Shown piece by piece: positions 1-5,826 of a DNA stretch of 5,826 bases. The notes below the pieces were generated by a model that worked only from the letters and a program-made list of their open reading frames with translations, did no database searches and was not told the DNA's origin. The position numbers and the translations under genes are program-made. Each line of letters starts with the position of its first letter. Position 1 is the first letter of the stretch. This DNA comes from Bifidobacterium breve (GTDB lineage Bacteria; Actinomycetota; Acidimicrobiia; IMCC26256; PALSA-555), in NCBI GenBank assembly GCA_945889545.1, contig CAMDCC010000193.1:1-5826 (forward strand), written 5' to 3'.

Positions 1-2235
1 GGTGTCCACGACGAGCTGTCGGCGGGTGGATTCGACGATCCCGGTTCCGAGTCGGCGTTCACGTCCGAGACGCTCGTGCAGCGCTTCGAGTCGGCCGGCG
101 ATCCGGAGTTCGTGGTCTTGGTCACGGTGCGCTCCGGATCGGTGGACGACGACGAAGTGACCGCCCAGGGCACCGCGCTCACGGAGCAGCTCGCCAACGA
201 AGAGGGCGTCACCAACGCGTCGTCGTACTGGAGCTTGGCCAAGCCACCGCCGCTCAAGAGCCGCGACGGAACCCAGGCGCTGATCATCGCCGAGCTCGAT
301 GGAAATCTCGGAGAGCGCGTGGAGACGGCCGAACGCCTCTTCCCGAAGTTCTCCGGTCGCCAGGGCGACATCGAGCTCGGCATCACCGGTCTCACGGAGG
401 TTGCCCGCCAGGTCAGTGAGCGCTCGAGCCAGGATCTCGAGCGCAGCGAGCTGATCGCGGCGCCCATCACTGGAATCGCACTCGTGCTCGTGTTCGGCAG
501 CATCGTGGCCGCGGCGCTCCCACTTGCGGTTGGACTCATCGCGGTCGTGGGAACGCTCCTCGCGCTGCTGTTGATCGCGTCGGTGACCGAGGTCTCGGTC
601 TTCTCCCTCAACCTCACGACCGGGCTCGGACTGGGGTTGTCGGTCGACTACGGCCTCTTCATCGTCTCGCGGTATCGAGAAGAAGTCGCCAAGGGTGCGT
701 CCACTCGCGTTGCCGTGGGTCGCACGATGCAGACCGCTGGTCGCACCGTGGCCTTCAGCGCGATCACCGTGATGATCTCGCTGATGGCGCTGCTCGTCTT
801 CCCGCAGCCCTACCTTCGGTCGTTCGCGTACGCGGGTGTCGCCGTAGTGGCGATCGCGGGGATCACCGCGGTGGTGTTGCTCCCGGCACTGCTTGCCGTG
901 CTCGGTCCCAGAGTCGAGAAGGGACGCATCTTCAAGTTGCGCGAGGAGACCGACGGCGGGTTCTGGGGCCACCAGGCCAAGCGCGTGATGAAGCATCCTT
1001 GGCCGTACGCGATCGGCGTGAGCGCGGTCCTGCTTGCCCTTGCCATCCCGTTCCTGCACATTCGTCTCGGGCAGATCGACGACCGTGTGGTGCAGCCCGA
1101 GGTGTCGAGTGCGCGCCGCGTCACCGATGAGATCCGCGACAACTTCCCCACGCGCGAGAGCTCGGCGCTGCGCATCTACATGCCCGGCGTGAGCCCGACC
1201 GACGACGCCGAGGAGATCGAAGCCTTCGCACTCGAGCTCCGCACCGTCCCGGGCGTGGCCCGCGTCGACGCCGCGACCGGCTTCTACCCCGCGCCCGACC
1301 TCGCCATCGGTATACCCAGCGACCTCGACGAACGCTTTGATCCGGAGCTCGTGAAACAGCTCACGCCGAAGCCAGGCGATCCGGTCACGGCCGAAAGTGC
1401 CCGCCTGGTTGGCATCGACGCTCCGCTCGATCGCTTCTTCAGTACGAGCCACCCCGGCGACACATGGGTCAACGTCGTCCCCAACATCGAACCGCTGTCG
1501 AAACCCGGCGAGAAGCTCCTCGAACGCGTGCGGGCGACATCCGCCCCGTTCGAGTTCACGATCGCCGGCCCCACCGCGCGCCTCGTCGACTCAGAGGTTG
1601 CGATCCAGAAGCAGCTGCCGTTGGCAATCGGCTTCATCGCACTGGTGACCTTCCTGCTCCTCTTCCTCATGACCGGCAGCATCCTCGTGCCGATCAAGGC
1701 GTTGCTGCTCAACGTGCTGAGTCTCACGGCCACGTTCGGCGCGATGGTCTTCATCTTCCAGGACGGCCGACTCGCCGACTTCCTCGGCTACACACCCACC
1801 GGATCGATCGATACCTATACGCCGTTACTCCTGTTCTGCATCGCGTTCGGCCTCTCGATGGACTACGAGGTCTTCCTGTTGAGTCGCATCAAGGAGGAGT
1901 ACGACTACGACCGCGACAACGAACGCGCCGTCTCGGTGGGGTTGGCGAAGACCGGCCGGATCGTGACCGCGGCGGCGCTGCTCTTGACGATCGTCTTCCT
2001 CGGCTTGTCCACATCAGAAGTGCTCCAGGTGAAGCTGTTCGGCGTCGGGCTCCTGCTCGCGGTGCTCGTCGACGCGTTCCTGATCCGAGCCACGCTCGTC
2101 CCGGCGTTCATGCGCCTGGCCGGCCGCGTCAACTGGTGGGCACCGAAGTTCCTGCGGCGCCTGCACCTGCGGTTCGGGATCTGGGAGAACGAGCCGATCA
2201 AGCTGCTCGACCGCGCCTTCGAAGCCGAGAAGTAG
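1..2235 (+). CDS. MMPL/RND-family transporter, 5'-partial
   Basis: This is an integral membrane transporter of the MMPL branch of the RND superfamily, whose members move lipids or other hydrophobic compounds out of the cytoplasmic membrane using the proton gradient. The frame is open from base 1, so the GTG at 76 is an internal Val codon; 744 residues are visible. The opening (DELSAGGFDDPGSES) is the segment that normally follows membrane helix 1, so roughly 40-50 N-terminal residues are missing. In visible numbering, residues 1-150 are the first extracytoplasmic porter domain, about 152-305 a bundle of five helices, 335-353 a helix opening the second half, 355-535 the second porter domain and 540-705 the second bundle. 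The proton-relay-type Asp-Tyr pairs are present in both halves: LSVDYGLFIVSR (D216, Y217) and LSMDYEVFLLSR (D621, Y622). It ends at TAG 2233-2235 and converges on the reductase gene. The family is clear; the substrate cannot be read from the sequence. Confidence 0.95.
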   Translation, partial: GVHDELSAGGFDDPGSESAFTSETLVQRFESAGDPEFVVLVTVRSGSVDDDEVTAQGTALTEQLANEEGVTNASSYWSLAKPPPLKSRDGTQALIIAELDGNLGERVETAERLFPKFSGRQGDIELGITGLTEVARQVSERSSQDLERSELIAAPITGIALVLVFGSIVAAALPLAVGLIAVVGTLLALLLIASVTEVSVFSLNLTTGLGLGLSVDYGLFIVSRYREEVAKGASTRVAVGRTMQTAGRTVAFSAITVMISLMALLVFPQPYLRSFAYAGVAVVAIAGITAVVLLPALLAVLGPRVEKGRIFKLREETDGGFWGHQAKRVMKHPWPYAIGVSAVLLALAIPFLHIRLGQIDDRVVQPEVSSARRVTDEIRDNFPTRESSALRIYMPGVSPTDDAEEIEAFALELRTVPGVARVDAATGFYPAPDLAIGIPSDLDERFDPELVKQLTPKPGDPVTAESARLVGIDAPLDRFFSTSHPGDTWVNVVPNIEPLSKPGEKLLERVRATSAPFEFTIAGPTARLVDSEVAIQKQLPLAIGFIALVTFLLLFLMTGSILVPIKALLLNVLSLTATFGAMVFIFQDGRLADFLGYTPTGSIDTYTPLLLFCIAFGLSMDYEVFLLSRIKEEYDYDRDNERAVSVGLAKTGRIVTAAALLLTIVFLGLSTSEVLQVKLFGVGLLLAVLVDAFLIRATLVPAFMRLAGRVNWWAPKFLRRLHLRFGIWENEPIKLLDRAFEAEK

Positions 2236-2259
2236 CGGCTCAGGGCGCCACGGGCCGCT
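2234..2259. terminator. Weak hairpin at convergent gene ends
   Basis: AGCGGC (2234-2239) can pair with GCCGCT (2254-2259) around a 14-nt loop that contains the palindrome GGCGCC. It straddles the stop codons of the MMPL gene and the convergent reductase gene, the right place for a bidirectional terminator. The stem is short and no T-run follows on either strand, so it is only a candidate; Rho-dependent termination or overlapping transcripts are equally possible. Confidence 0.22.
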
Positions 2260-3358
2260 TCCCCCAGTTGGTAGCCACGCAGTACTGGAGGATGGTCTGG
2301 AAGTAGTCGCCTACCTTGGGCCGCTCGACGTCCGATCCGGCGAGCATCGTGTCGGTGGCTGACGTGTCGAACGACGCTCGATAGGCGAAGTACGGGAAGT
2401 ACTGCTCCGCAGTCCGGAGCAGCGGCCGGCGACGGCCCCACATCACGCTGTACAGCAGCGGTCGAACCACGCGGTACGAGACGCTCGGCGAGATCAACCA
2501 CGGGCGGCGGACTCCGAAGACCTTCGTGGCGGCATCGAGAAGGTCTCCGCATGTGCTCTGACCGTTCGGCCCGGCCGCGATGTGGAAGCACTGCCCAAGC
2601 GACGCGTCGTCGGCCGCCAACCGACCAAACGCGTCGACGACGTAGTCGATCGGTACCAGATCGACATTGCCGTTCGCGTCGAGCGGCACCACCCACGCCA
2701 GACCCGTAGACAGCACCTTCAGCGGCCAATAGAGCACTCGGAAGTTCGACGTCGCTCCCGTACGCGAGTCGCCGACGATGATGCTCGGCCGGAAGATGCT
2801 GATCGGCAGCTCCCGCTGGAAGCCGCGCACGAGCTCCTCCGATTCCCACTTCGTCTGCTCGTAGGTGTTGTTGAACGTGGTGGGCGCGAGCTCGTCCTCC
2901 CGAACGAGGCCCTCGAAGCGGCCCGCCACGTATGCCGTGCTGAAATGATCGAACCGGAGCAGGTGCCCCTTGGTGTGGAGCGCTTCGGCGAACCGCAACA
3001 CGTTGCGCGTGCCCGCCACGTTGATGGCGCGGGCTTCGTCGAGCGGCGTGTCGAACAGCACGGTGGCGGCACAGTGGATGACCCGGTCGACCTCGTCGGT
3101 CAGCCGCCCGGCGACTTCGGGGTCGGCGAAGAGCATCTCGTTGGTCACGTCACCGACGACCACGTGGGCACGAGCTCGTTGCTCCGGCGAGAGGTTGCCG
3201 CCCGTCGGGCCCAAGAGCTGGTCGAGTCGACGCTCCGGTGTTGCGCGCTTGCTCGGACGAAGCAAGCAGTGCACCTCGATGTCTGGGTCCCGGCGCAGGA
3301 GATCCCAGAGGACGTGTCGACCGAGGAACCCGGTCGCCCCCGTGAGGAGGACGCTCAT
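2240..3358 (-). CDS. Thioester reductase-like extended SDR (NAD-binding_4 type)
   Basis: This 372-residue cytosolic oxidoreductase resembles the thioester reductase domains of NRPS, Lys2 and carboxylate reductases, and fatty acyl-CoA reductases, which reduce an acyl thioester to an aldehyde or alcohol with NAD(P)H. The Rossmann glycine motif is TGATGFLG (residues 6-13). It is followed by the acidic GDVT segment (69-72), IHCAA (95-99) and NVAGT (113-117). The active site shows S140/T141 in FSTAY and the catalytic pair Y166 and K170 in YEQTK, then FRPSIIVGDS (189-198). The C-terminal region contains FDTSATDTML (330-339) and an aromatic-rich end, similar to the substrate-binding part of acyl reductases. 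There is no adenylation or carrier domain, so it is stand-alone and must take its acyl group from CoA or a separate carrier. The ATG overlaps the methyltransferase stop as ATGA; no clear Shine-Dalgarno lies before it, which fits translational coupling. The exact substrate is unknown, and a sugar- or sterol-type extended SDR is a less likely alternative. Confidence 0.88.
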   Translation of the reverse strand: MSVLLTGATGFLGRHVLWDLLRRDPDIEVHCLLRPSKRATPERRLDQLLGPTGGNLSPEQRARAHVVVGDVTNEMLFADPEVAGRLTDEVDRVIHCAATVLFDTPLDEARAINVAGTRNVLRFAEALHTKGHLLRFDHFSTAYVAGRFEGLVREDELAPTTFNNTYEQTKWESEELVRGFQRELPISIFRPSIIVGDSRTGATSNFRVLYWPLKVLSTGLAWVVPLDANGNVDLVPIDYVVDAFGRLAADDASLGQCFHIAAGPNGQSTCGDLLDAATKVFGVRRPWLISPSVSYRVVRPLLYSVMWGRRRPLLRTAEQYFPYFAYRASFDTSATDTMLAGSDVERPKVGDYFQTILQYCVATNWGKRPVAP

Positions 3359-4236
3359 CCCGCGTCGTCAGATGGAGTGGAGGCGGAAGGAGCAAGGACA
3401 AGCGCCGTGTAGCTCGAGCTCGCGCGAACTCGCTTGTGGGCCTTCGACGCCCGGCCGAACGCGACCCAGTCGTCGGCGCTCAACGAACGCAGCAACGGGT
3501 TCTGGATCGTCATGACGCGCCGGCCCCACCGGCGACGGCCAAGCCACGCCACGAGGTTGAAGAGGCTCTGAACCGGCTCGGTGACGTGCGCACTCCAATC
3601 ACGCATCTCGAGCACATCGAATCCCGCGGCAGCAGCATTGGCGCGGTACTCAGCCCGCGAGCTGAATCGCTCGAACTGCCAGGTTTCGCGAACGATCGCA
3701 GCCTCGCCGGAATCCCAGATGGCCGGATCCGCGTCGTCGTGGGCCATGAAGTCGACGATCAACACCCGTCCGCCGGGACGCAGCACGCGCCGGACCTCAG
3801 CGAGGAACGCAGCCCGATCGGGAAAGTGGAATGCCGCCTCGAGACAGAGCACGCGATCGAAGGATGCGGCAGGAAGATCGAGCTTCGTGGCGTCGCCCTG
3901 GCTGTACGTGAGGTTGGGTGCGTTTCCGTAGAGCGTGCGGGCAACGTCGACGCTCTGTGGCAAGAGGTCGACGCCGGTCACCTGCGTCTGAGGGTGCAGG
4001 TTTGCGATGGTGAAGGAGCTCGCACCGCGCCCGCACGCAACGTCAAGCACCGCGCTGTCGCGATCGGGCGCAAGCAACCGGATCGATCGCTTCACGAGCC
4101 CAAGCTGCGCGGCAGGGAGGCGAAGCCGCGGTACGAACACCAGGGACGTGAAGACGAGGTTGAGGAGCGTGAACGGACGCCGGAACCGAAACCAGCCGAG
4201 GTTCAGCAGCGGACCCCAGCCGTACGCACGTAGCAC
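3355..4236 (-). CDS. Class I SAM-dependent methyltransferase
   Basis: This 293-residue protein (from the GTG at 4236) has a class I methyltransferase fold. SAM-binding motif I is VLDVACGRG (63-71), the acidic end of strand 2 is VTGVD (86-90), and GDATKLDLP (114-122) precedes LCLEAAFHF (130-138) and LRPGGRVLIVDF (152-163). The N-terminal NLGWF (12-16) resembles the NLGYW segment found before the SAM domain in UbiE, sterol and tocopherol-type methyltransferases, which suggests a lipid-like small-molecule acceptor; this is inference. The hydrophobic stretch 22-36 may aid membrane or substrate association. The stop overlaps the reductase ATG by 4 bp. GTG 4236 is the only ATG/GTG/TTG that opens this frame, but it has no Shine-Dalgarno, and the in-frame codons upstream back to about 4287 read like protein (GEAYDASSVTFR), so the true start may be a rare codon upstream. 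The family is secure; the start and substrate are uncertain. Confidence 0.9.
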   Translation of the reverse strand: MLRAYGWGPLLNLGWFRFRRPFTLLNLVFTSLVFVPRLRLPAAQLGLVKRSIRLLAPDRDSAVLDVACGRGASSFTIANLHPQTQVTGVDLLPQSVDVARTLYGNAPNLTYSQGDATKLDLPAASFDRVLCLEAAFHFPDRAAFLAEVRRVLRPGGRVLIVDFMAHDDADPAIWDSGEAAIVRETWQFERFSSRAEYRANAAAAGFDVLEMRDWSAHVTEPVQSLFNLVAWLGRRRWGRRVMTIQNPLLRSLSADDWVAFGRASKAHKRVRASSSYTALVLAPSASTPSDDAG

Positions 4237-4286
4237 TCGAAAGGTGACGGACGAGGCGTCGTACGCCTCACCGACGTTGGCGCTGA

Positions 4287-5663
4287 CTAGTCGCCCCCGA
4301 TGCAGGACGGCACAGCGTCGACGGCGTCATTGTCATGGCCCTCTTCGTTCGTCGTGCACATGTCGTCGACCGCCGTCAGGGTGACGGTCGTCTCGACGGA
4401 CTCATCGCCCTCATCGTTCACGGCCTTGAAGGTGAACGAGTCGGACCACTGCACCGAACCATCGACTGGGCCCTCGGTCACCAGAGTCGGGAAATCACCC
4501 GTGTTGAAGCACTCGTCGAAGTCATCGCCGTTGGCGCAATTGGCCTCGATCTGTACCGGGGCGAACGTGTACACCTCAGTGATGAGGTATTCCGTGGTGG
4601 TGTTCACGGCATTGAGGCTGCTGTCGAGCAGCTGGCCGAACAACACGTCAGGAAGCGCAGTGAACACAACCACGAAGGAGTGACCAGGGTTTGTGACCTG
4701 CAACGTGAACGTCACGCGGTTGTCGCCGGTCCACTCATCCTGCGAGATGACTACATCGCCCGGCCCGGTGGGATACGTCGGTGAGTCGGTATCGCTGTCG
4801 GCAGTGAGGATGTTCACCGGGTTGGGGTCGACGACCGGCGGGTCGGACAAATCCGGCGGCGGGGTCTCTTCTTCCTCATCCGCAGGCGGCGTCGGTGTCA
4901 CCGACACGACCACACCGTCCTCGACGACGATGATCCCTTCGAAACCGTTCGCGCCGTCGATGAAGAGGTTCTCGAGGATCCAAGCGTTGGCGAGGATCGC
5001 GTCGAGCGTCACCTGCGCGGGCGCCCCACACAGGTCGGCGTCCTCGTCGACCACCACTTCATCGGAGTCGCACTCCATCAAGGGGTCGAGGTGCTGGATC
5101 TCGCCATCGACCGTCGTCAGCGTGATGCCGTCGACCACCGACGTGAACGTGCAGTTCGTCGGCGTGGTGCACGACACCACGAACGCGGTGCCGGTGACCG
5201 CAGCAGTAGCGCCGGCACCTTCCTGCTCGAAGGACTCACTCTCGGTGAGCGCACTCGTGCGGTTCCACGTCTGACCGGAGTCGACGGAACCCTTGATCTG
5301 GCGGTTGCCTTCGTCGTCAGTGAGGCTGACGATCGTGAACGTGGTGCTCACGTCGAGGCGCGTGAACGACTCGTCGGTGTAGTTCACCTGCGCGAACCCG
5401 GTGGCGTCGGTCTTCACCGTGTCGCCCACCCGGAGCCTCTGCCCCTCGCGCCCCGGCCTGAAGTTCTCCTTGTCCGCGCGCTTCACGGTCACGTTCGGCT
5501 CGATGACCTGCAGGGTGGCGGTCGCCTCGTCCTCCGGCGCCGTGGTGCCGGCAGCCGCGGTCGCGCCAGCGACGCCGCTCATGGCGAACACCATGGCAAT
5601 GGCACTCGCAGCGCAGGCTGCGATCAGACCGTGGGCTCGACGGCGGCGACGCGCTCGGTACAT
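4287..5663 (-). CDS. Secreted acidic FecR-domain protein
   Basis: This 458-residue exported protein begins with an Arg-rich n-region (RARRRRR), a hydrophobic core (about 12-30) and an AGA site near residue 34, as in a signal peptide. Residues about 55-165 are a FecR-like beta domain: a PGREGQRLRVGDTVKT segment (70-85), then ASN/ARG-type strands, SGQTWNRTSAL (129-139) and VTGTAF (156-161), the usual GT near the end of this domain. A Pro/Glu linker (256-283) leads to an unrecognised, probably beta-sandwich region (about 300-432). There is no anti-sigma helix at the N-terminus, no C-terminal membrane segment and no sigma factor gene nearby, so classical FecR signalling is unlikely. The mature part is very acidic, with one Lys after residue 130 (K413). 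Its eight Cys fall into four close pairs. ATG 5661-5663 is supported by GAAGGA five bases upstream. It is the first gene of the three-gene set; its role is unknown, with a cell-surface or matrix protein most plausible. Confidence 0.85.
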   Translation of the reverse strand: MYRARRRRRAHGLIAACAASAIAMVFAMSGVAGATAAAGTTAPEDEATATLQVIEPNVTVKRADKENFRPGREGQRLRVGDTVKTDATGFAQVNYTDESFTRLDVSTTFTIVSLTDDEGNRQIKGSVDSGQTWNRTSALTESESFEQEGAGATAAVTGTAFVVSCTTPTNCTFTSVVDGITLTTVDGEIQHLDPLMECDSDEVVVDEDADLCGAPAQVTLDAILANAWILENLFIDGANGFEGIIVVEDGVVVSVTPTPPADEEEETPPPDLSDPPVVDPNPVNILTADSDTDSPTYPTGPGDVVISQDEWTGDNRVTFTLQVTNPGHSFVVVFTALPDVLFGQLLDSSLNAVNTTTEYLITEVYTFAPVQIEANCANGDDFDECFNTGDFPTLVTEGPVDGSVQWSDSFTFKAVNDEGDESVETTVTLTAVDDMCTTNEEGHDNDAVDAVPSCIGGD

Positions 5664-5668
5664 GGGGT

Positions 5669-5674
5669 TCCTTC
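5669..5674 (-). promoter_or_regulatory. Ribosome binding site of the FecR-domain gene
   Basis: On the - strand GAAGGA lies five bases before the ATG at 5663-5661. It is a good Shine-Dalgarno match and fixes the start of the FecR-domain protein. It is the only strong site visible before any of the three - strand genes. It lies outside the inferred insertion-sequence end, so the insertion left it intact. Confidence 0.7.
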
Positions 5675-5686
5675 GGATCGGCTTAG

Positions 5687-5826
5687 GACCTGAGCGGATA
5701 GGTGTTCATTTGGGGTTCCATCGGTCGCGGTGGTCGATGAGTTTGCCGACGATGAGCACGGTGGTGGCGAGGCAGAGGGCGGCGTGTCGGTGTCGGTTGC
5801 GGCGGTCGGTGTTGCGGCGGAGCTGG
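5687..5826 (-). mobile_element. End of an IS5-like insertion sequence, partial
   Basis: The 3' end of a transposase gene runs in from the right edge. Its stop is followed by only about 20 bases before a possible element terminus, read on the + strand as GACCTGAGCGGATA from 5687. The four bases outside it, TTAG (5683-5686), match the YTAR target duplications common in the IS5 group. The other end lies outside the window, so the inverted repeat and target duplication cannot be paired here. The exact boundary is an inference; presence of the element rests on the transposase tail. Confidence 0.5.
5706..5826 (-). CDS. Transposase C-terminus, IS5/DDE-like, 5'-partial
   Basis: The - strand is open from the right edge to TGA at 5708-5706, giving 39 residues: QLRRNTDRRNRHRHAALCLA followed by a hydrophobic TTVLIVGKLI and a short charged tail ending NPK. 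An R/D-R-R pattern followed by a helix of Ala, Leu and Val is the usual C-terminal end of IS5/IS4-type DDE transposases, after the catalytic Glu. The DDE residues themselves are not in view. Its stop is 42 bp from the FecR-domain start and in the same orientation, so readthrough from the transposase could reach the operon. The identification is from pattern only; an unrelated basic protein is possible. Confidence 0.58.
   Translation of the reverse strand, partial: QLRRNTDRRNRHRHAALCLATTVLIVGKLIDHRDRWNPK

Noticed and set aside
76..78. GTG at 76 as the start of the MMPL gene
   Set aside because: The frame is open to base 1 and the residues before it (DELSAGGFDDPGSES) are typical MMPL sequence, so it is an internal Val codon of a gene cut by the window edge.
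1464..2306. 280-codon + strand open frame inside the MMPL gene
   Set aside because: It is in another frame of a well-supported gene, is Arg/Pro/Ala-rich low-complexity sequence and shows no family motif; it is a high-GC shadow.
1905..2849. 314-codon - strand open frame across the MMPL/reductase junction
   Set aside because: It overlaps both real genes in other frames and its product is Arg-rich with no recognisable domain.
2582..3412. 276-codon + strand open frame opposite the reductase
   Set aside because: It is antisense to a gene with clear catalytic motifs; the translation has no hydrophobic pattern or domain and is a GC-driven shadow.
3436..4233. 265-codon + strand open frame opposite the methyltransferase
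   Set aside because: It is the antisense shadow of the SAM-binding protein, rich in Arg and Glu without motif.
4287..4326. Programmed -1 frameshift at GGGGG (4294-4298) fusing the FecR-domain protein to the methyltransferase
   Set aside because: The methyltransferase frame is open there and the G-run is close to the FecR stop, but it is not a proper slippery heptamer, and fusing an exported protein to a cytosolic SAM enzyme makes little biological sense.
5623..5663. Twin-arginine export signal in the FecR-domain protein
   Set aside because: The N-terminus has five consecutive Arg, but the RRxFLK pattern is not met (RRAHGLI); a Sec signal is the simpler reading, though Tat export is not excluded.
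5675..5705. A promoter for the FecR-domain gene (TATCCG or CCTAAG as -10 on the - strand)
   Set aside because: The hexamers match poorly and no -35 is found at the right distance; a call is not supported by sequence alone.

Overview
The window is GC-rich (about 60-65% by eye), with strong G/C preference at third codon positions and GTG starts. Together with an MMPL-type lipid transporter and a stand-alone thioester-reductase-like protein, this suggests a high-GC actinobacterium, possibly an environmental Acidimicrobiia-like lineage. That placement is an inference; no rRNA or other taxonomic marker is present.

Layout: (1) On the + strand, positions 1-2235 hold almost all of an MMPL/RND-family membrane transporter whose N-terminus (including the first membrane helix) lies off the left edge. 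(2) On the - strand, converging on it with only 4 bp between stop codons, is a three-gene set read from right to left: a secreted FecR-domain protein (5663-4287), a class I SAM-dependent methyltransferase (4236-3355, possibly starting further upstream) and an NAD(P)-dependent thioester-reductase/extended-SDR protein (3358-2240). The methyltransferase and reductase overlap by ATGA, so they are very likely cotranscribed and translationally coupled. (3) At the right edge, also on the - strand, is the C-terminal tail of an apparent IS5-like transposase (stop at 5706-5708). The inferred insertion-sequence end lies only about 23 bp upstream of the FecR-domain start codon.

Functional picture (inference): the reductase and methyltransferase could modify a lipid or polyketide-like acyl substrate, and the MMPL protein could export a lipid, but the MMPL gene is on the opposite strand and nothing in the sequence identifies a substrate. 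The FecR-domain protein has a signal peptide but no anti-sigma region and no sigma factor beside it, so it is better read as an acidic exported or cell-surface protein than as a FecR regulator.

The points most worth a second look are the insertion-sequence junction directly upstream of the operon, the coding-looking extension upstream of the only usable methyltransferase start codon, the paired cysteines of the FecR-domain protein, and the unusual gene combination. No RNA gene, CRISPR array or phage feature was seen, and no gene-free stretch longer than about 50 bp occurs.
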